From the NCBI RefSeq assembly GCF_016908195.1, contig NZ_JAFBDK010000001.1, positions 285,500-349,499 on the forward strand: DNA of 64,000 nt, in the 5' to 3' direction. The translations under genes were made by a program, and so were the position numbers. This document shows positions 8,326-16,443 of this stretch, piece after piece (the first letter of the stretch is position 1; every line of letters begins with the position of its first letter). A model generated the notes under the pieces. That model was not told the origin of the DNA. It was given only the letters and a program-made list of their open reading frames with translations, and did no database searches. This stretch comes from Jeotgalibacillus terrae (lineage in GTDB: Bacteria > Bacillota > Bacilli > Bacillales > Jeotgalibacillaceae).

Positions 8326-8796
8326 TTATTTCTTAAATTCAAGTTCTTCCATTTTTTCAACTGGTGGTCTATCATGCTGCACCTGTTCCGTCACCCGCTC
8401 GATAATTTCATTTTCAAGCCCCTCATATTCTCTTCCGTCATAAAATTCAAGAGAGAAAGAAAAATTGAGAACGCCATCAGTTAACACCGCATCAGCATCA
8501 ATAATGTCGAGGTGCCTGTCCTTTACCTTTAGTTTCAAGTCAAACGCATATTCAAGATTCTCCTGTACATCAAGAACCTCTATAGAATATGTGTAACGAT
8601 CTGAAGGAAAGTAATAAATTTGAACCGTCAACATTTTATGCACATTGTCCACATCACCTGACCGAGTGGAGGGGAGTAATTGCACAAAAAAAGAAGGTCT
8701 CGGAAAACCTTCTTTAACATCTCTGCTATTGATTTCAACTTCGAATGAAGCGAGTTTTCTTCCAACTGCTGCAGCAATATCTTTGTATGTGATCAT
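8326..8796 (-). CDS. Tail terminator protein (XkdJ/YqbJ-like)
   Basis: A 156-residue protein beginning MITYKDIAAAVGRKLASFEV, with the RPSFFVQLLP and LTVQIYYFPSDRYTYSIEVLD segments typical of tail terminator (completion) proteins in Bacillus phages. It lies between the gp10-like gene and the sheath, the expected place. It overlaps the upstream gene by 4 nt. In this family the protein caps the tail and joins it to the head; that role is taken from the family. Confidence 0.8.
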   Translation of the reverse strand: MITYKDIAAAVGRKLASFEVEINSRDVKEGFPRPSFFVQLLPSTRSGDVDNVHKMLTVQIYYFPSDRYTYSIEVLDVQENLEYAFDLKLKVKDRHLDIIDADAVLTDGVLNFSFSLEFYDGREYEGLENEIIERVTEQVQHDRPPVEKMEELEFKK

Positions 8797-9212
8797 AGCT
8801 TGCCACTGTCCAGCATGTCATCAAGCCAAGCCTCAAGCATCTTGTCAAATTGACCTGAACTATCAAACTTCTGAATCCCTTTTTCCATTACTTTTTTGCC
8901 CGGGACAAATCCATGCTCATCTCCATCTTCATCCACAATCCTATGACCGTGTTCAATCAAGTGCGCATGTGGCTGTGAGTTAATTACACGTACAACGATT
9001 TGACCATCTTCGTCCTTAAAAGCTTTCCCACGCTTAAAGCCTTTATGATAATTACCTGTTTTCTTTTTCACTTCGCTGCGCGCTACCCTGGCGACTTGCG
9101 TCCGGGCTTTACTCCCAATCTTCCTCATGATTTTAAATGACTCTTTCGGGAGTTTTTTCTGTGCTACGTCAAGGAGGTCTCTTTGAAATTCAGAAAGGCC
9201 TTCGAGTTCCAT
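8793..9212 (-). CDS. HK97 gp10-like head-tail joining protein
   Basis: A 139-residue HK97 gp10 family protein (YqbI-like). The N terminus is helical, followed by the basic region EVKKKTGNYHKGFKRGKAF and the diagnostic HAHLIEHGHRIVDEDG motif near residue 83. The end is acidic and helical. The family acts at the head-tail joint or tail completion. It shares one base with the upstream stop and overlaps the next gene by 4 nt, showing translational coupling. Confidence 0.9.
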   Translation of the reverse strand: MELEGLSEFQRDLLDVAQKKLPKESFKIMRKIGSKARTQVARVARSEVKKKTGNYHKGFKRGKAFKDEDGQIVVRVINSQPHAHLIEHGHRIVDEDGDEHGFVPGKKVMEKGIQKFDSSGQFDKMLEAWLDDMLDSGKL

Positions 9213-9550
9213 CAGTCAATCAACTCCTGACAAAAGATTTCAAGTGTCTCATTTTTAAAGAAAGGGTTGAGGATATATTTGATTTCAAAACGGTGACCAC
9301 GGAAATGAATCTGCATGTTTTTTGTGATCTCTTTACCTGCCCCATACCGGACAATAATTTTATGAGTCACATTCGTCATGATCGTGTCCGCTTGTTGACG
9401 CTGTAGGCTGCCTGTTTGAGGAACAAGTTCAGCTGAGATCGTCTTCAACTTTTGGTATTCGTAAGTCGTTTCATTCAGCTCATTCAGCGTTTTAACATTG
9501 TCGTAAATATCAATGAGAAATTTGGTTTTATTATTCGTTCGTTTCGGCAT
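9212..9550 (-). CDS. Head closure / head-tail adaptor protein
   Basis: A 112-residue protein from ATG 9550, chosen because GGAGGTG lies 8 nt upstream; the longer frame to 9571 lacks a site. It has the SPP1 gp16-like head closure pattern: small, beta-rich, with an NETTYEYQKLKTISAELVPQ segment and GAGKEITKNMQIHFRGHRFE near the end. It overlaps the upstream connector by 20 nt. The role (stopper at the head-tail joint) is inferred from position and fold pattern. Confidence 0.75.
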   Translation of the reverse strand: MPKRTNNKTKFLIDIYDNVKTLNELNETTYEYQKLKTISAELVPQTGSLQRQQADTIMTNVTHKIIVRYGAGKEITKNMQIHFRGHRFEIKYILNPFFKNETLEIFCQELID

Positions 9551-9797
9551 CTGAGAACACCTCCTGAACAAAGAACGGGGTCATAGCATCCAGTGCTTCC
9601 TGCATTTCTTTTTCCGCTACCCGGTACTCATAATAGATCCCGGCGCACATGATGACCAGGTATTCTACCTCCCGACCAACAGCATTCTGAACATACTTCT
9701 CTCCCTGCTGAACATAAATAGAGAGCATAGAATCATCCATGCCCTCATCCCAGTTCAAATGAGACTTTAATTTCACGACATATTCTGCAGTCGTCAT
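9531..9797 (-). CDS. Head-tail connector protein (gp6/gp15-like)
   Basis: An 88-residue, mostly helical protein directly after the major capsid gene, the place of HK97 gp6 or SPP1 gp15 connectors. It begins MTTAEYVVKLKSHLNWDEG and continues DDSMLSIYVQQGEKYVQNA, a pattern typical of phage connector 1 proteins. AAGGGTGA lies before ATG 9797. The rest is a helix-rich scaffold ending QEVFSDAETNE. Confidence 0.8.
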   Translation of the reverse strand: MTTAEYVVKLKSHLNWDEGMDDSMLSIYVQQGEKYVQNAVGREVEYLVIMCAGIYYEYRVAEKEMQEALDAMTPFFVQEVFSDAETNE

Positions 9798-9809
9798 TTG
9801 ACATCACCC

Positions 9810-11195
9810 TTATACTCCGGCGTTAGGATCTACCTCGCCTACTTCGTAACGGTAAACAGCCGGCTCAAATGGAGAGTAAACCAGTTGACCATCAAGTAGG
9901 TTGTAAATTTGGAAACCGATTTTGTTCGTGCCGGCAAACTTCTCAACAAGCTTCTGCAGTTCCATCGCACCGATTACATCCTGAATGTGGAATGCTTTGA
10001 AATCACCGAAATAGAACACAGGCGTTTCATTATTAGCACCGCTCACTTCATCAGCAAAATCTAGTTTATGGCCAAGTAGCTTGTATCCTACACCATCGGT
10101 AGACTGATGCAATAGAGGGCGGCCTGTTGTATCTGTCATGCCTTCAAGCACAGTCAAAGCTGCACGGTTTACAATCCACATAGACTTTTTAAGGACCGCA
10201 GTAACTGGCTGTCCTTTCATTTTCACTAATTGCTGATAAAGTTTTTGTGAGTATCCCACTGCAGTGATGTCAACTGCTTCAGACTCATAATATGGAACGG
10301 ATTTTTTAGCAAGAGCCCCTGGGTTTTCGTTTCCTACGTCATCCCCATTGAACATATAGTTCGTTTCCTTACGAACATACGCTTTTTTCAATTCTTCAAC
10401 CACGATATCCTCAACATTAACACCTGACATTTTGATGAGCTTTTTACTGACTGTTGCCAGTGCATCAAACTCAGCTGGATCAAGTAGGATTTCATCAAAC
10501 TCAATGTCCGTTTCAGGCATCTCAGCTGTACGTTCTGTTTTATTAACGTTCGCTTCAGCTTTTTGTACAAGTACAGGGTACTTCACATTACCAGTAGTTC
10601 TATGACGTGAACCATATTTACGCAGTAGGTTTTCTTCCTGCGCATAGGTGATGATCTCATTAGCAATTACTTCTGGAATTGTTACTGACCCATTACCAGC
10701 TTCTACACCCAGTGATCGTGCTTCAGCTTCTGAAATATTGCCGACCACAAAGTTAGCAAATGCAGAACGAATTTCTTTTTCTTTTGTTTTTGAAGTTTTC
10801 TTCCCACGGGTTGAAAGTGCGCTGCCGATTGCTGTCATCACATTTGAACGTTGCTCGTCAGAAATGCCTGAGCGTTGTTCACCTTGTCTTTCCTCTCCGC
10901 CCTCTTCTCCTGAATCAGCATCTCCGTCCGCCGAACCATCTTCGCCATCACGCTTCTCATCATCCTCAGAACCATCACCACGATCTTCTTCATCTGCAGA
11001 ATCTTCTTCTCCGTTTGCATCCATGTTTGCTAGTGTATTAGCAATTTCCTGCAGCTCAGTGGCGAGCTCTTGAATCTCTTGATTAACTGCTTCAAGACCC
11101 TCTGCACGAACTTCACCTTGTTCAACCTGTCCGCGTAGATCCGTAAGTCTAGCTTTAGTTCTCTTTTGCAGTGCAAGTAATGTTTTTCTTTTCAT
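9810..11195 (-). CDS. Major capsid protein, HK97 fold, with N-terminal delta (scaffold) domain
   Basis: A 461-residue HK97-family capsid protein. Residues 1-55 form a charged coiled coil (scaffold-like delta domain). Residues about 58-110 are an unusually acidic, Gly/Ser/Asp/Glu-rich low-complexity linker, and residues about 140-165 are basic and helical. The HK97 core follows (GSVTIPEVIANEIITYAQEE onward) and ends with VYRYEVGEVDPNAGV. The delta domain is normally removed by the prohead protease encoded next to it. The acidic linker is not usual in the family (see findings). Confidence 0.93.
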   Translation of the reverse strand: MKRKTLLALQKRTKARLTDLRGQVEQGEVRAEGLEAVNQEIQELATELQEIANTLANMDANGEEDSADEEDRGDGSEDDEKRDGEDGSADGDADSGEEGGEERQGEQRSGISDEQRSNVMTAIGSALSTRGKKTSKTKEKEIRSAFANFVVGNISEAEARSLGVEAGNGSVTIPEVIANEIITYAQEENLLRKYGSRHRTTGNVKYPVLVQKAEANVNKTERTAEMPETDIEFDEILLDPAEFDALATVSKKLIKMSGVNVEDIVVEELKKAYVRKETNYMFNGDDVGNENPGALAKKSVPYYESEAVDITAVGYSQKLYQQLVKMKGQPVTAVLKKSMWIVNRAALTVLEGMTDTTGRPLLHQSTDGVGYKLLGHKLDFADEVSGANNETPVFYFGDFKAFHIQDVIGAMELQKLVEKFAGTNKIGFQIYNLLDGQLVYSPFEPAVYRYEVGEVDPNAGV

Positions 11196-11224
11196 TTGAT
11201 ACCCTCCAAGGCATGATTTATTTT

Positions 11225-11806
11225 TTATTTAATTGACAGTGCGTGGTTAATTTTCTTAATAATATTGATTCGTTGCTCCACTTCACTGTCCAATTGCTTA
11301 CTTCTTACAAGAGAAGCTTCAGTTTCCTCATATGCCGGTATACTTACAATTGAAATTTCATAAAGCTCTACTTCGAGAATGGTCCGCAGGGCTGGATCTG
11401 CAGTATAGTCCCACATCTCTTTTCCTTCCTCGATGTAAAAACCAAAAGAACACTGATTGATGTCCCCGCGCTGCATGCTCTCAGCGAGATCACGACCTAG
11501 TGATGTATTTGGCAATTCAATCTCGAACCTCAAACCACGTTCGTCTTCTTCCAGTCGCAGGGTGCCTGATTTCGTCCGGCCGAGCACATGATCCCAGTTA
11601 TGGTTGAATAATGCTCTAATATCCTGATTCTCTGAAAGAGTTCTCGAAAATGCGCCTGGCTCAATGACTTCTTCAAAGTAGTCCCCGATACTTGTTTTTG
11701 AATTAAACACTGCAGCGTATCCAGTTACTTTAGGAGGTTGCTGATCGGTAGCATCCCGGGCCTGAAGCTTGGTGATGTTAAATGTCCTCATTTCCCGTTT
11801 TCTCAT
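11225..11806 (-). CDS. Prohead protease, HK97/U35 family
   Basis: About 193 residues of the U35 prohead protease family, which cleaves the capsid delta domain during maturation. Visible motifs are VTGYAAVFNSKTSIGDYFEE near the N terminus, the catalytic-His region ALFNHNWDHVLGRTKSGTL, and the Ser-containing YEISIVSIPAYEETEA. The frame opens at 11818 (GTG); ATG 11806 has better spacing from a G-rich ribosome site, and ATG 11791 is another option. It overlaps the portal gene by about 29 nt. Confidence 0.92.
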   Translation of the reverse strand: MRKREMRTFNITKLQARDATDQQPPKVTGYAAVFNSKTSIGDYFEEVIEPGAFSRTLSENQDIRALFNHNWDHVLGRTKSGTLRLEEDERGLRFEIELPNTSLGRDLAESMQRGDINQCSFGFYIEEGKEMWDYTADPALRTILEVELYEISIVSIPAYEETEASLVRSKQLDSEVEQRINIIKKINHALSIK

Positions 11807-12983
11807 TTTGTTCATCACCCCCCTTCAAGCTATTATCAGTAGCATTTTTCTCGCCGATCTTAGACAGATCATTTGAGATATATACAGCCTGCGTTTCTGG
11901 CGTGTTCTGTTTCGGGAATCCGAGCATTTCAGCCACATTATCCGGTGATGTGATACCTGTCCGAACGATGTTATATCCGATATTTGTTTTCGTGCTATAC
12001 GTTACGAAGTCAAGTATATTAATCTTGAATTTCACTCGCTTTTCTGAATCACGACCAAAAAAAAGAAGACTCAGGTGGTCTTCAAAATTCTTCATGATTG
12101 GACGTACAGCTTTATTGTGAAGGTACATCATAGCCTTTTCTAAATCTGATTTAGTCAAGGCAGTATATGTGTCTACATTAATGCCAAGAAATTTTCCTAA
12201 ATCCTTTTTATATACATTCAAGTATGAAAGTGTTTTGTCATCATCGATCATGCTTTTCATTGGTTCAATTGAGTAACCTTTGCCTAATGGAATCATTTTG
12301 ACTGAGCGTGATTCATCAATCGCTTCAAGCTGATCAAGAATTGCTTTAATTAATTTCGACTGAGCGCCGTTCTGTGGGTTAATATGCGCGTCCAGTTTAA
12401 GCATGAAAGCGAGTAACCCACCTTTAGAGTATTTGTCCGTCAATACCTTTTCGGCGCTCATAACGCCTTCTAACGTGTTTTTGCCGAGCTCCAATAACCC
12501 GACACCTTTTAGATGATCAGTACCAATATTTTTAATGTGCCTGATCATATACCCCGGCACTTTCTGACCATTGATTGTAAAATGTTCAATCAGCCGCTCG
12601 TCTATTTCTGTATAGACGTTATTAGCAATATGGAGCTTGTCACCGTCAAGGACTGGAAATACTTCGCCATGAAGTAAATATGAATTTGTCATGAGCTTGA
12701 TATATTCTGATCCAGTTAAATAATTATTAGGACGTTTCAAAGTTTTCAGTGCCTTGTCATGCTTTAACTCATTACCTTCAGTATCGGTGATCATGATCTC
12801 CGCTAACATCATTTGATTACTAATATCCTGCAGCAGTTCATATACGTCACTTGATTCAAGAATGTTTTCATCACTTGCATAACGTCCGCCGTAACGGATG
12901 GTATTTGAGAATATTTCATCAAACCATCCACGCTTTTCAAGTTTGCTGTATACGTAATTAGAAAACCGATCTCTTAACCCCAA
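11778..12983 (-). CDS. Portal protein, HK97 family
   Basis: About 401 residues of the HK97-type portal family, the dodecameric channel for DNA entry. Core segments include LNVYKKDLGKFLGINVDTYT, the wing region with LTKSDLEKAMMYLHNKAVRP, and a C-terminal segment naming the crown (GITSPDNVAEMLGFP). The frame extends to a GTG at 13001, but TTG 12983 has AAGGCGGTGA at ideal spacing. The C-terminal tail is polar and charged (NATDNSLKGGDEQNEKTG). Confidence 0.92.
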   Translation of the reverse strand: MGLRDRFSNYVYSKLEKRGWFDEIFSNTIRYGGRYASDENILESSDVYELLQDISNQMMLAEIMITDTEGNELKHDKALKTLKRPNNYLTGSEYIKLMTNSYLLHGEVFPVLDGDKLHIANNVYTEIDERLIEHFTINGQKVPGYMIRHIKNIGTDHLKGVGLLELGKNTLEGVMSAEKVLTDKYSKGGLLAFMLKLDAHINPQNGAQSKLIKAILDQLEAIDESRSVKMIPLGKGYSIEPMKSMIDDDKTLSYLNVYKKDLGKFLGINVDTYTALTKSDLEKAMMYLHNKAVRPIMKNFEDHLSLLFFGRDSEKRVKFKINILDFVTYSTKTNIGYNIVRTGITSPDNVAEMLGFPKQNTPETQAVYISNDLSKIGEKNATDNSLKGGDEQNEKTGNEDI

Positions 12984-13018
12984 TTTCTCACCGCCTTCCA
13001 CCTCTTAAATAACCTAAA

Positions 13019-13150
13019 TTACTTTTTCACCCCTGGCATTATTGGACCATTACATTGAGGGCACTTTATTCCATCTAAATACTTGTGGGTGTCTTTAATT
13101 TCCCAATCACAATTTATACAGTAATAGCTTTCTTTGGGTGCTTTACTCAT
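13019..13150 (-). CDS. Small zinc-ribbon protein (43 aa)
   Basis: ATG 13150 to TAA 13019 encodes 43 residues with two CxxC pairs (YYCINCDW and KCPQCNG), a zinc-ribbon arrangement. It fills the gap between large terminase and portal, with AGGTGG shortly upstream. Such small zinc ribbons occur in phage packaging modules, but the function is unknown. It may be a small DNA-binding or structural protein. Confidence 0.65.
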   Translation of the reverse strand: MSKAPKESYYCINCDWEIKDTHKYLDGIKCPQCNGPIMPGVKK

Positions 13151-13159
13151 ATAACCACC

Positions 13160-14881
13160 TCATCTATAAATCTCACTAATTAAATCATCCATGCCATCCT
13201 GATCTACATCATCCATCTGCATCATTGTTTCTTTATGAGCAACTAAAAAAGCCACGAACCCATCAATCTTTTTCTTTGATTGACGTTTCGATGGCCCTTT
13301 CATTCCGTTTATGTTAGTAACAACTACAAGATTTAATGCACAGTAAATGAATAGTGGATTATCTGTCTGAATACGCTGCTCATAAATAAGGCGCTCCGAA
13401 TCATCAATCATAGCGTTCATAACGTTCGGGTACTGGTTCACAGCAACACATTCCAAACCAAGATTCTCACATTTTTCAATCAGTTTCTGAGACATGGCCG
13501 GGTCATAGTTCAACTGCTGCACGTCATATTCATCCATGCACTCTTTGATGTACTCAAGCACCTGGTCCTGGTCAATCATCTTACCATCACAAAGCTGAAC
13601 ATACCCACGCTCAACAAGATCACGATAAGGTACGTTGTCCTCTTTTTCTCGATAATCAAGATCAGCGTCAGGTATAAAGTACATCTGCTTTACTTTTAAT
13701 AATGCCTTACCGTTATCATCAAACGTTGGGAAGTTTAAGCTCACACAGGTTAAGTCAGTGGTCTTTGATAAATCCAGTCCGATATAACATGTCTCACCTT
13801 GCAACTCGCCAAGATCATCGACAAGAACATGTTCAACCTGATCCTGCTCGAAATAGTTTTCAGCTCCATTCACGAATACGTTAAGATGCTTCGATAAAAA
13901 CTCAGCTTTCTTGTGGGCAGAACGTGCAGCTGTAATGTATTCAGTTTCAAGTGCACTCATAGTAACTGACACGCCGATGTTCGGGTTAACCATCGCCCAC
14001 ACTTTACGATCTGTCCATTCATATCCTTTATCCGGTTCATAAATCATGACAAAACTTGAATCATTGTCATCATTTTTCAAGACTTCTTTAGCTTCACGGT
14101 ACACTCGCATACCAACTGAAGAGGACCCTTTACCAGCAGTTGAGATATTGAACATCAAAGGCTCATCCCGTGAGATTTGAGCAGACTTGAAGTTATCATA
14201 TTGCTCCATATTCTCCTGGGCGTGCAATTCATCATTCAGAACAAAGTGAGGGTTTGACCCTTCAATGCTGTCAATGTTACGAGACATAACAATAAATTGG
14301 TTCTGAAAGGCGATTTCTTCACGAAGATAATCATATGTGATTGATGAAATAGAACCTTTAGGCCCTTTATAGACGTGAGAGCTTTCAAGCAGCGCATCAT
14401 GATTCAATACAGTGGCTGCAAACGGCTTTGCTGCATATTGTGCCTGGTTGAAATCACTGGCACAGCAATAACAATCCGCTCCGGCTACACCTTCACCATA
14501 CATTGCGTAACCAAGTGCACCAACTGCAATCAATGTTTTACCGTTTTTCTTCGGTACCTGAATGTAAACCTCTCGGATAACGCGGACAACATCACCGCTC
14601 TCGTTCTCTTTCACCCATCCATAAATATTCGCGAAAGCAAATTGCTGCCATTCTTCTAATATAAGAGGTTCGCCAGCAAGTCTACCTTTAACATGTCGAA
14701 TGAAGGTTTCTACCCAGTCCATCATTTCATTGGCTCGGTCTAAATCGAACCATATATCTTTTCTTTTCTTCCATCTGTAATACCGATCCACCATGTCCCG
14801 GATCGTTTTGGGATATTTCTTAGGAGACCGCCGCACTTTCTTTGCAAATCGGTCCGCATAGTTTACGCCCGGTTCGATCAC
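13160..14881 (-). CDS. Terminase large subunit
   Basis: A 573-residue large terminase that pumps DNA into the head and cuts it. It has a Walker A-like PKKNGKTLIAVGAL (residues about 107-120), a Walker B HFVLNDELHAQ near residue 212, and the nuclease-domain Asp in YIGLDLSKTTDLTCVSL near residue 372. A later acidic pair lies near DGMDDLISEIYR at the end. The start is GTG at 14881 with GGTGGTGAG upstream. It belongs with the P27-type small subunit encoded just upstream. Confidence 0.95.
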   Translation of the reverse strand: MIEPGVNYADRFAKKVRRSPKKYPKTIRDMVDRYYRWKKRKDIWFDLDRANEMMDWVETFIRHVKGRLAGEPLILEEWQQFAFANIYGWVKENESGDVVRVIREVYIQVPKKNGKTLIAVGALGYAMYGEGVAGADCYCCASDFNQAQYAAKPFAATVLNHDALLESSHVYKGPKGSISSITYDYLREEIAFQNQFIVMSRNIDSIEGSNPHFVLNDELHAQENMEQYDNFKSAQISRDEPLMFNISTAGKGSSSVGMRVYREAKEVLKNDDNDSSFVMIYEPDKGYEWTDRKVWAMVNPNIGVSVTMSALETEYITAARSAHKKAEFLSKHLNVFVNGAENYFEQDQVEHVLVDDLGELQGETCYIGLDLSKTTDLTCVSLNFPTFDDNGKALLKVKQMYFIPDADLDYREKEDNVPYRDLVERGYVQLCDGKMIDQDQVLEYIKECMDEYDVQQLNYDPAMSQKLIEKCENLGLECVAVNQYPNVMNAMIDDSERLIYEQRIQTDNPLFIYCALNLVVVTNINGMKGPSKRQSKKKIDGFVAFLVAHKETMMQMDDVDQDGMDDLISEIYR

Positions 14882-14902
14882 ATAGGCTCACCACCACCAT
14901 TT

Positions 14903-15343
14903 TTAACTTTGTTTTTTTCTCCACTTTTGACGATGAGCATCTAGCTCACTTACCCTGGCTGGAGGTTTCTTCACTTCTTCATCTTTGCGAACTGAAGATC
15001 CACCGGTAATCATTTTGCTCTGCTTCGACTTATTTGTAAGTCCAAGCAAATCCAGTGCTTTCGTTTTTTTATCAGACCACACTTCAACCTGCTGCGCTAA
15101 CGGATGCTTTGAGTGATTCGTTGCGCCGGCTTTATTGGTGTGTCGCTGAGTTGCCGGGAACCCTTTGTCCCGCCAGTCCACATACATCGTTTGATAGATT
15201 TCAAAAATATCAAGGTAGGACTCAATCAACGGGTCCAGTGTAACGGTGTAAATATCAGCATCCCTCATCAATTTCAAAATCCTATTTTTCTCAGCTTCGG
15301 TTTTTTCGGCTACGATTTTCTGACGCTGCTTTTTGGTGGACAA
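14903..15343 (-). CDS. Terminase small subunit, P27 family
   Basis: A 146-residue P27-family small terminase that recognises the packaging site. The pattern is a charged N-terminal helix (KQRQKIVAEKTEAEKNRILK), DPLIESYLDIFEIYQTMYVD, and the QRHTNKAGATNHSKHPLAQQ stretch typical of P27. The start is TTG at 15343, chosen for the GGGGGTGTGAA site just upstream. It lies between the HNH nuclease and the large subunit, the usual order for cos-type phages. Confidence 0.92.
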   Translation of the reverse strand: MSTKKQRQKIVAEKTEAEKNRILKLMRDADIYTVTLDPLIESYLDIFEIYQTMYVDWRDKGFPATQRHTNKAGATNHSKHPLAQQVEVWSDKKTKALDLLGLTNKSKQSKMITGGSSVRKDEEVKKPPARVSELDAHRQKWRKKQS

Positions 15344-15412
15344 TTCACACCCCCCTTTCTTTTTTGAAAATCTTGTCTAACGAAATAAAAAGGACAGGCA
15401 ACCGGTCTTGGG

Positions 15413-15436
15413 CAAAAATAAAAAAATTTATTTTTG
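15413..15436. repeat. A/T-rich inverted repeat between HNH and small terminase genes
   Basis: CAAAAATAAA (15413-15422) and TTTATTTTTG (15427-15436) form a perfect 10-bp palindrome with a 4-nt spacer. It sits at the 3' end of the HNH gene in the region where cos sites are often found in phages with this gene order. The repeat itself is direct observation; a packaging role is a guess. Confidence 0.5.
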
Positions 15437-15814
15437 GGTGGGGGGCTTCTGAAAAAAATAATTTTTAAAATAATTTTCTTTTTCCCCGTAATTCTCTTCA
15501 ATGCTGTGACACTTCGGACATAAAAGCTTTAAGTTATCAGGTTCCAACTGCAGCGTCCGGTCCTGCTTGACCTTTACCTTGTGATGGACCTGAGCTTGCT
15601 TACCGAATACAAACTTGCCACAGCGTTGACAGCAGCCTTTCTCTCTTTCATAAACAAACTGTCTTACAGCCTTCCATTCCTTGGAGTTGTAGAGTTGCTT
15701 GTTTGATGTATCATAGAGACTCTTCTTCTTGGGCTTCCTGGTACCCTGATGCTCTTCACAGTACCTGCCCTTTGCTACCTTATTCGGACAGCCATTGAAG
15801 TCACAGTATTTCAT
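15428..15814 (-). CDS. HNH endonuclease
   Basis: A 128-residue HNH nuclease of the type that lies beside terminase genes and is needed for DNA packaging in cos phages. The N terminus has an extra Cys/His cluster (CDFNGCPNKVAKGRYCEEH). The core has CCQRCGKFVFG, the catalytic AQVHHKVKV and the NLKLLCPKCHSIEEN segment with zinc Cys pairs. Its start overlaps the previous stop as TAATG. The enzyme is intact and ends in the A/T-rich repeat. Confidence 0.93.
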   Translation of the reverse strand: MKYCDFNGCPNKVAKGRYCEEHQGTRKPKKKSLYDTSNKQLYNSKEWKAVRQFVYEREKGCCQRCGKFVFGKQAQVHHKVKVKQDRTLQLEPDNLKLLCPKCHSIEENYGEKENYFKNYFFQKPPTQK

Positions 15815-16179
15815 TATTCTTCAACTGTAGACAGCGATTCCTCGATATGGTTACGGATAGTCTCAGCTTTTTTCATATTGCCTGGAACATCAATATCATT
15901 TTGTTTAGCAAAGGCAAGCAGCTGTTTAGCATCCATAACATCTAAATCAATATCTGTTTTTTCATCAACTGGCTGACCATTAATGATTGTTGTATCTTTG
16001 CCGGTTGCCAAATCAATACCACCAACAGACAACTGTGGATCTTCAGGTGTCAGCATTGACTTTGGATTCTTCGTCACTTCGAATGAAGGCTTTACTCCAC
16101 GCTTTACGAATACAGTCTTCTGCGCTTTCGTATCCCAATACTCTGTACCTGCTGCTGTCTTTCTCGTTTCTACTAACAT
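15814..16179 (-). CDS. Phage protein with C-terminal HeH/SAP-like helical domain
   Basis: A 121-residue protein. Residues 1-60 are a basic, beta-like region (MLVETRKTAAGTEYWDTKAQ). Residues about 80-115 (LDVMDAKQLLAFAKQNDIDV, then GNMKKAETIRNHIEE) resemble the helix-extended-helix/SAP-type domain found in several Gram-positive phage proteins. Such domains often bind nucleic acid. It is unusual here because it stands before the HNH and terminase genes, not near the capsid. Function is unknown. GAGGAG precedes ATG 16179. Confidence 0.6.
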   Translation of the reverse strand: MLVETRKTAAGTEYWDTKAQKTVFVKRGVKPSFEVTKNPKSMLTPEDPQLSVGGIDLATGKDTTIINGQPVDEKTDIDLDVMDAKQLLAFAKQNDIDVPGNMKKAETIRNHIEESLSTVEE

Positions 16180-16208
16180 AATGAATCGCTCCTCTATTAA
16201 ATTATATT

Positions 16209-16343
16209 TTATTCAAACCTGAATGCTTTTCTGATTTCTGCAATACACTCTGCGATTTCTTCTGCGCAATCATATCCGCTGTCTTTTAGTTTTGTAAGTA
16301 AAGCCAAATAACTGAATAAGGAATCAAGTTTTGTTTTATTCAA
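16209..16343 (-). CDS. Small late-operon protein (44 aa)
   Basis: TTG 16343 to TAA 16209 encodes 44 residues (starting MNKTKLDSLFSYLALLTKLK and continuing DSGYDCAEEIAECIAEIRKA). AAAGGAGG lies at good spacing upstream. It is the first gene after the terminator near 16380, so it may begin the late (packaging) operon. No family is recognised. The predicted protein is helical and amphipathic. Confidence 0.6.
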   Translation of the reverse strand: MNKTKLDSLFSYLALLTKLKDSGYDCAEEIAECIAEIRKAFRFE

Positions 16344-16361
16344 GTTTATGCCTCCTTTGTA

Positions 16362-16398
16362 CAAAATAAAAGAGCACCCATAAATGAGCGCTCTTTTT
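16362..16398. terminator. Bidirectional intrinsic terminator at the early/late boundary
   Basis: AGAGCACCC (16371-16379) and GAGCGCTCT (16386-16394) form a 9-bp stem (two G-U pairs) with T-rich flanks on both sides. It lies between the late regulator gene and the 44-aa gene. It probably ends the early transcript and leaves late expression to a regulated start or antitermination. Confidence 0.75.
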
Positions 16399-16443
16399 CA
16401 TTATGTGCTATGGCTTACCAACCACGATTTGTCATAGCTGTTA

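Noticed and set aside
10648..11073. Plus-strand frames opposite the capsid gene
   Set aside because: Complement of the acidic linker; Ser/Pro-rich, no ribosome site, no family.
12960..13001. Portal start at GTG 13001 and prohead protease start at 11818
   Set aside because: Both lie on top of, or too close to, the ribosome site; TTG 12983 and ATG 11806 have better spacing.
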